Shown in pieces: positions 12,273-14,776 of a DNA stretch of 14,776 bases. Each line of letters begins with the position of its first letter. Position 1 is the stretch's first letter. The stretch lies in NCBI GenBank assembly GCA_025463615.1, contig JAODAU010000036.1, forward strand, positions 1 to 14,776. Direction: 5' to 3'. The DNA is from Microbacteriaceae bacterium (GTDB lineage Bacteria; Actinomycetota; Actinomycetes; Actinomycetales; Microbacteriaceae). The position numbers and the translations under genes are program-made. The notes under the pieces were generated by a model that saw only the letters and a program-made list of their open reading frames with translations, ran no database searches and had not been told where the DNA came from.

Positions 12273-13480
12273 TCGATTCGCGCGAACTCGCCCGGGAGGC
12301 GGCCGGCTACCTCGAGCCCCTGCGGGAGGTGCGCCGCGACATCCACCGCCGCCCGGAGCTCGGCCTCGAGACCTGGGAGACGCTGGATCGGGTGCTCGGC
12401 TCGATCGGCGAGCTCGGCCTCGAGGTGCACCGCTCCGAGACGATCGCGTCCGCGGTGGTGCGCATCGTGGGCGAGCTGCCCGGCCCGACCGTCGTGCTGC
12501 GCGCCGACCTCGACGCGCTCGCGCTCACCGAGGACTCGGGCGAGCCGTTCAGCTCCGAGATCCCGGGCAGGATGCACGCCTGCGGCCACGACCTGCACGC
12601 GGCGATCGCCGTGGGCACCATCCACCTGCTCGCCACCCACCGCGACGAGCTCGCGGGCGAGGTGCTCTTCCTGCTGCAGCCCGGCGAGGAGGGCGACAAC
12701 GGCGCCGACCGCATGCTCGAGGAGGGCGCGCTCGAGCTGGCCGGCGGCGAGCTGGTCGGCGCGTACGCGCTGCACGTGACGACGGCGATCGCGCTGGGCG
12801 GCATCGGCACGCGGGCGGGGGCCCTGATGGCCGGATCGGCCACCCTCGACGTGACGGTCAACGGAGCGGGCGGCCACGGCTCGGCCCCCTACCTCGGCCT
12901 CGACCCCAACCAGGCCGTCGCCGAGATCATCACGGGTCTGCAGACCATGGTCACCCGCCGCTTCAACCCCTTCGACCCGGTGATCGTGACGGTCGGCTGG
13001 ATGCGCGGCGGCGAGGTAGGCACCAACAACGTCATCCCGTCCACGGCCTCGTTCGGCGCGACGGTTCGCACGTTCTCCGATCGCAGCCTCGCCGACATCG
13101 AACGCTTCAGCGCGGAACTCGTCACCGGCATCGCGTCGGCGCACGGGCTCACGGCCGACATCGAGTTCACCTCGGTGACGCAGCCGCTCATCAACGACGA
13201 GCGGCACGTCGAGCTGGCGACCTCCGTCGCCGCGGAGATGTTCGGCCGCGAGCGGTTCGCCACGATGCAGCCGATCGGCGGCGCGGAGGACTTCGCCGCC
13301 GTGCTGCACGCGGTGCCGGGCTGCTTCCTCTTCGTGGGCGCCTGCCCGCCCGAGCTCGACCCGGCGACCGCGCCCTACAACCACTCGAACCTGGCCCGCT
13401 TCGACGACAGCGTGCTCCCGGATGCCGCGGCCTACCTCGCCGCGCTCGCGTTCGCGCGGCTCGACGAATTCAGGCCTTAG
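12269..13480 (+). CDS. M20D-family metal-dependent amidohydrolase
   Basis: 403 residues, normal for N-acyl-amino-acid/hippurate hydrolases of the M20D group, which cleave amide bonds with a dinuclear metal centre. Landmarks: RDIHRRPELGLET (23-35), RADLDAL (78-84), RMHACGHDLHAA (101-112) with metal ligands C105 and H107, LQPGEEG with E140-E141, ALHV with H169, a GHGSAPYLGLDPNQAVAEII dimerisation region, and GGAEDFA and NHSN near the C-terminus. All core residues are present. It lacks a signal peptide and should be cytoplasmic. GTG 12269 overlaps the MFS stop by 4 nt and gives a family-typical N-terminus; longer readings extend through the whole MFS gene in a shadow frame. The gene ends 11 nt inside the convergent SDR gene. 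The exact substrate (N-acyl amino acid, indole-amide, peptide-like amide) is not readable. Confidence 0.95.
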   Translation: MIDSRELAREAAGYLEPLREVRRDIHRRPELGLETWETLDRVLGSIGELGLEVHRSETIASAVVRIVGELPGPTVVLRADLDALALTEDSGEPFSSEIPGRMHACGHDLHAAIAVGTIHLLATHRDELAGEVLFLLQPGEEGDNGADRMLEEGALELAGGELVGAYALHVTTAIALGGIGTRAGALMAGSATLDVTVNGAGGHGSAPYLGLDPNQAVAEIITGLQTMVTRRFNPFDPVIVTVGWMRGGEVGTNNVIPSTASFGATVRTFSDRSLADIERFSAELVTGIASAHGLTADIEFTSVTQPLINDERHVELATSVAAEMFGRERFATMQPIGGAEDFAAVLHAVPGCFLFVGACPPELDPATAPYNHSNLARFDDSVLPDAAAYLAALAFARLDEFRP

Positions 13481-14252
13481 GCGTCAGCTCGCCCCTGATG
13501 ACCTTCCACGGCGCGGCCTGCGCCACCGGTTTGATCGTCACCAGGTCGAGGTTGACATAGCCCGGCAGCTCGATCGCGTGCACGATCGCCTCGGCGATGT
13601 CCTCGGCGTAGAGCGGGTTCGGCACGTTGTCGTAGACCGCGTCGGCGCGCTCCCGGTCGCCGCCGAACCTCACGAGCGAGAACTCGTCGGTCTTGACCAT
13701 GCCGGGCGCGACCTCGAGCACGCGGATCGGCTCCCCCGCGAGTTCCAGCCGCAGCACCGCCATCATGGCGTGCGCCGCGAACTTGGCCGCGTTGTAACCC
13801 CCGCCGCCCTCGTAGGCGACGTGACCGGCGATCGACGTGACGGTGAGGATGTCGGCGTGCCCGTCATCCGCGGAGCCGCGCCGCAACAGCGGCAGCAGCG
13901 CCGACGTGACGCGCTTGACCGCGACGACGTTGACGTCGAACATGCGGATCCAGTCATCCGGGTCGCCCTGCTCCACGGAGGCGAGCCCGAAGGCGCCGCC
14001 CGCGTTGTTGACGAGCGCGTGCAGGGGGCCGGTCGCCTCGAGGTGGTCGCGCAGGGCATCCACCTGGGCCTGGTCGGTGAGGTCGGCCGTGAAGATCTCG
14101 CAGCCGGTCTCCGCGGCCAGTGCCTCGAGCCGGTCGGTGCGCCGGGCGACGCCCACGACGTCCCAGCCGTGGGCCCGGAAGAGCCGCACCGTGGCGGCCC
14201 CGATCCCCGAGCTCGCTCCGGTTACCACCACGCGCCGCACAGTCAAGGTCAC
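13470..14252 (-). CDS. Short-chain dehydrogenase/reductase, YdfG-like
   Basis: 260 residues (from GTG 14252). Rossmann motif TGASSGIG (11-18), Arg-Arg at 37-38 favouring NADP(H), D57 after the third strand, NNAG at 82-85, and the catalytic set N108, S140, Y153 and K157 (YNAAK). The later part (EVAPGMVKTDEFSLVRFGGD, then YAEDIAEAIVHAIELPGYVNLD) is characteristic of the COG4221/YdfG group acting on 3-hydroxy acids or serine-like alcohols. The start is uncertain: AGGAG (14263-14267) is 10 nt from GTG 14252, while AAGGAG (14252-14257) overlaps that GTG and is ideally spaced for the in-frame TTG at 14246. It converges with the M20 gene (11-bp overlap) and diverges from the acyltransferase gene. 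The GGVG-like linker of other family members is a GSADDGH insert here. Confidence 0.94.
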   Translation of the reverse strand: MTLTVRRVVVTGASSGIGAATVRLFRAHGWDVVGVARRTDRLEALAAETGCEIFTADLTDQAQVDALRDHLEATGPLHALVNNAGGAFGLASVEQGDPDDWIRMFDVNVVAVKRVTSALLPLLRRGSADDGHADILTVTSIAGHVAYEGGGGYNAAKFAAHAMMAVLRLELAGEPIRVLEVAPGMVKTDEFSLVRFGGDRERADAVYDNVPNPLYAEDIAEAIVHAIELPGYVNLDLVTIKPVAQAAPWKVIRGELTPKA

Positions 14253-14273
14253 TCCTTCTCGTCTCCTGCATCA

Positions 14274-14279
14274 AACGTA
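14274..14279 (-). promoter_or_regulatory. Possible -10 element of the second SDR gene (with short leader)
   Basis: TACGTT on the minus strand ends 21 nt before GTG 14252, which would give a leader of roughly 15-20 nt containing the AAGGAG sequence. It lies 8 nt from the plus-strand TACTGT. Confidence 0.4.
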
Positions 14280-14286
14280 GCGCGGC

Positions 14287-14292
14287 TACTGT
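14287..14292 (+). promoter_or_regulatory. -10 element of the acyltransferase gene (leaderless geometry)
   Basis: TACTGT ends 6 nt before GTG 14299; no SD is present. Confidence 0.5.
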
Positions 14293-14298
14293 GGTTCG

Positions 14299-14776
14299 GT
14301 GACGACAGCGACCGCCGCCCCGCAGGTGACCACCAAACCGGCCCGGAAGAAGCGCGTTCCGCTCTGGGACAACGCCCGGTTCCTCTGCGTGACGCTCGTG
14401 GTGATCGGCCACGGCCTGCAGCGGCTGACGGCCAGCTCGGACCACGCGCTGATGCTCTACATCTTCATCTACGCGTTCCACATCCCGGCTTTCGCCCTGA
14501 TCAGCGGCTACTTCTCCAAGGCGAGCCCTCCCGGGTCGCGCCAGATGAAGAAGGTCATCACCGACATCCTGCTGCCCTACGTGATCATGCAGACCGTCTG
14601 GACCGTGGTGCAGTACCTCGCCGAGGGCTCGACCAGCCTCAACCCGACGACACCACACTGGACCCTCTGGTTCTTGCTCGCGCTCGCGCTTTTTCGTCTC
14701 GTGCTGCCCTATCTCGTGCTCCTGCGTTTTCCCCTGCTCTGGGCGGTCATTTTCTCGGTCGGCGTCGGATACCTAG
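14299..14776 (+). CDS. Membrane acyltransferase, acyltransferase-3 / fucose 4-O-acetylase-like (cut by window end)
   Basis: 159 visible residues from GTG 14299; the rest is beyond the window. After a basic N-terminus (KPARKKRVPLWDNAR) comes a helix with VVIGHG, whose His is the family's catalytic residue, then a second helix with FHIPAFALISGYFSK, the usual AT3 motif. Three more hydrophobic stretches follow (near ILLPYVIMQTVW, LWFLLALALFRLVL and WAVIFSVGVGYL). Proteins of this type O-acetylate cell-surface sugars or glycolipids at the membrane. The WDNARF...IGH opening is close to the NolL-like COG3594 group. The final TAG letters are out of frame, so the gene is cut, not terminated. From about 14675 on it uses codons rare elsewhere in the window (TTT, CTT, CGT, ATT, TAT, TTG). 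An LCP gene upstream shows other envelope functions nearby, but no link is evident. Confidence 0.85.
   Translation, partial: MTTATAAPQVTTKPARKKRVPLWDNARFLCVTLVVIGHGLQRLTASSDHALMLYIFIYAFHIPAFALISGYFSKASPPGSRQMKKVITDILLPYVIMQTVWTVVQYLAEGSTSLNPTTPHWTLWFLLALALFRLVLPYLVLLRFPLLWAVIFSVGVGYL

Noticed and set aside
10775..13480. One 901-codon open frame that would fuse an Arg-rich region to the M20 hydrolase
   Set aside because: The first 498 codons are a shifted frame of the MFS gene; the hydrolase starts at GTG 12269.
4424..14252. The two SDR genes as a duplicated pair
   Set aside because: They share only the family motifs; linkers and C-termini differ (COG0300-like versus YdfG-like).
14771..14776. 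Apparent TAG stop at the last bases, suggesting a truncated acyltransferase
   Set aside because: The frame reads TAC CTA G; the TAG is out of frame, so the gene is cut by the window edge only.
1..14776. Search for CRISPR arrays, tRNA/rRNA genes, IS ends, phage or toxin-antitoxin genes
   Set aside because: No regularly spaced repeats, cloverleaf-like sequences, transposase or integrase motifs, or small toxin-antitoxin pairs were recognised.

Overview
The window is very GC-rich, densely packed DNA with no rRNA, tRNA, CRISPR array, insertion sequence or phage gene that I can see. Base composition, codon use with G or C at third positions, frequent GTG starts, recurrent GCATCC/GGATGC words inside genes, and the gene families present (YtrA-like GntR with an ABC pair, an actinobacterial LCP protein, Ung with the GQDPYP motif) point to a high-GC actinobacterium, most likely Microbacteriaceae. 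I count 20 protein genes; two are cut by the window edges.

Layout. 1-665 (-): N-terminal half of an amidase-signature enzyme. 753-2769 (+): a three-gene overlapping operon for a GntR/YtrA-type repressor, an ABC ATPase and a six-helix permease, behind a perfect 9-bp inverted repeat that looks like the repressor's operator. 2803-4020 (+): LytR-CpsA-Psr cell-wall ligase. 4025-4390 (-): small unknown, possibly SRPBCC-like protein, divergent from an SDR oxidoreductase (4424-5224, +). 5221-5634 (-): VOC protein. 5680-6006 (+): SMR efflux protein. 6007-6109: a structured intergenic element. 6110-6986 (+): stand-alone AraC-type regulator and a second VOC protein. 6996-7577 (-): phosphinothricin-acetyltransferase-like GNAT. 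7596-9528 (-): PadR regulator and 14-helix DHA2 exporter. 9577-10733 (-): phosphoribosyltransferase and uracil-DNA glycosylase. 10797-13480 (+): MFS transporter overlapping an M20D amidohydrolase. 13470-14252 (-): second SDR. 14299-end (+): membrane acyltransferase, cut by the window end.

How the genes fit together. 5221-9528 reads as a small-molecule defence neighbourhood (SMR pump, DHA2 pump with its PadR switch, two VOC proteins, a drug-acetyltransferase-like GNAT, an AraC regulator). The YtrA-like ABC operon and the LCP gene suggest cell-envelope maintenance or envelope stress. The MFS-M20 pair suggests coupled transport and hydrolysis of an N-acylated or amide substrate. Ung and the phosphoribosyltransferase form a repair/nucleotide unit. 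These are inferences from family and order.

The clearest window-wide signal is transcriptional: 11 of 20 gene starts have a TANNNT hexamer ending 6-8 nt before the start codon, the geometry of actinobacterial leaderless mRNAs. I did not find a clearly novel multi-gene system. The best leads are the intergenic element at 6020-6108, the two operator-like palindromes (707-730 and 9529-9551), the uncharacterised 121-residue protein, and a cluster of rare codons at the right edge.
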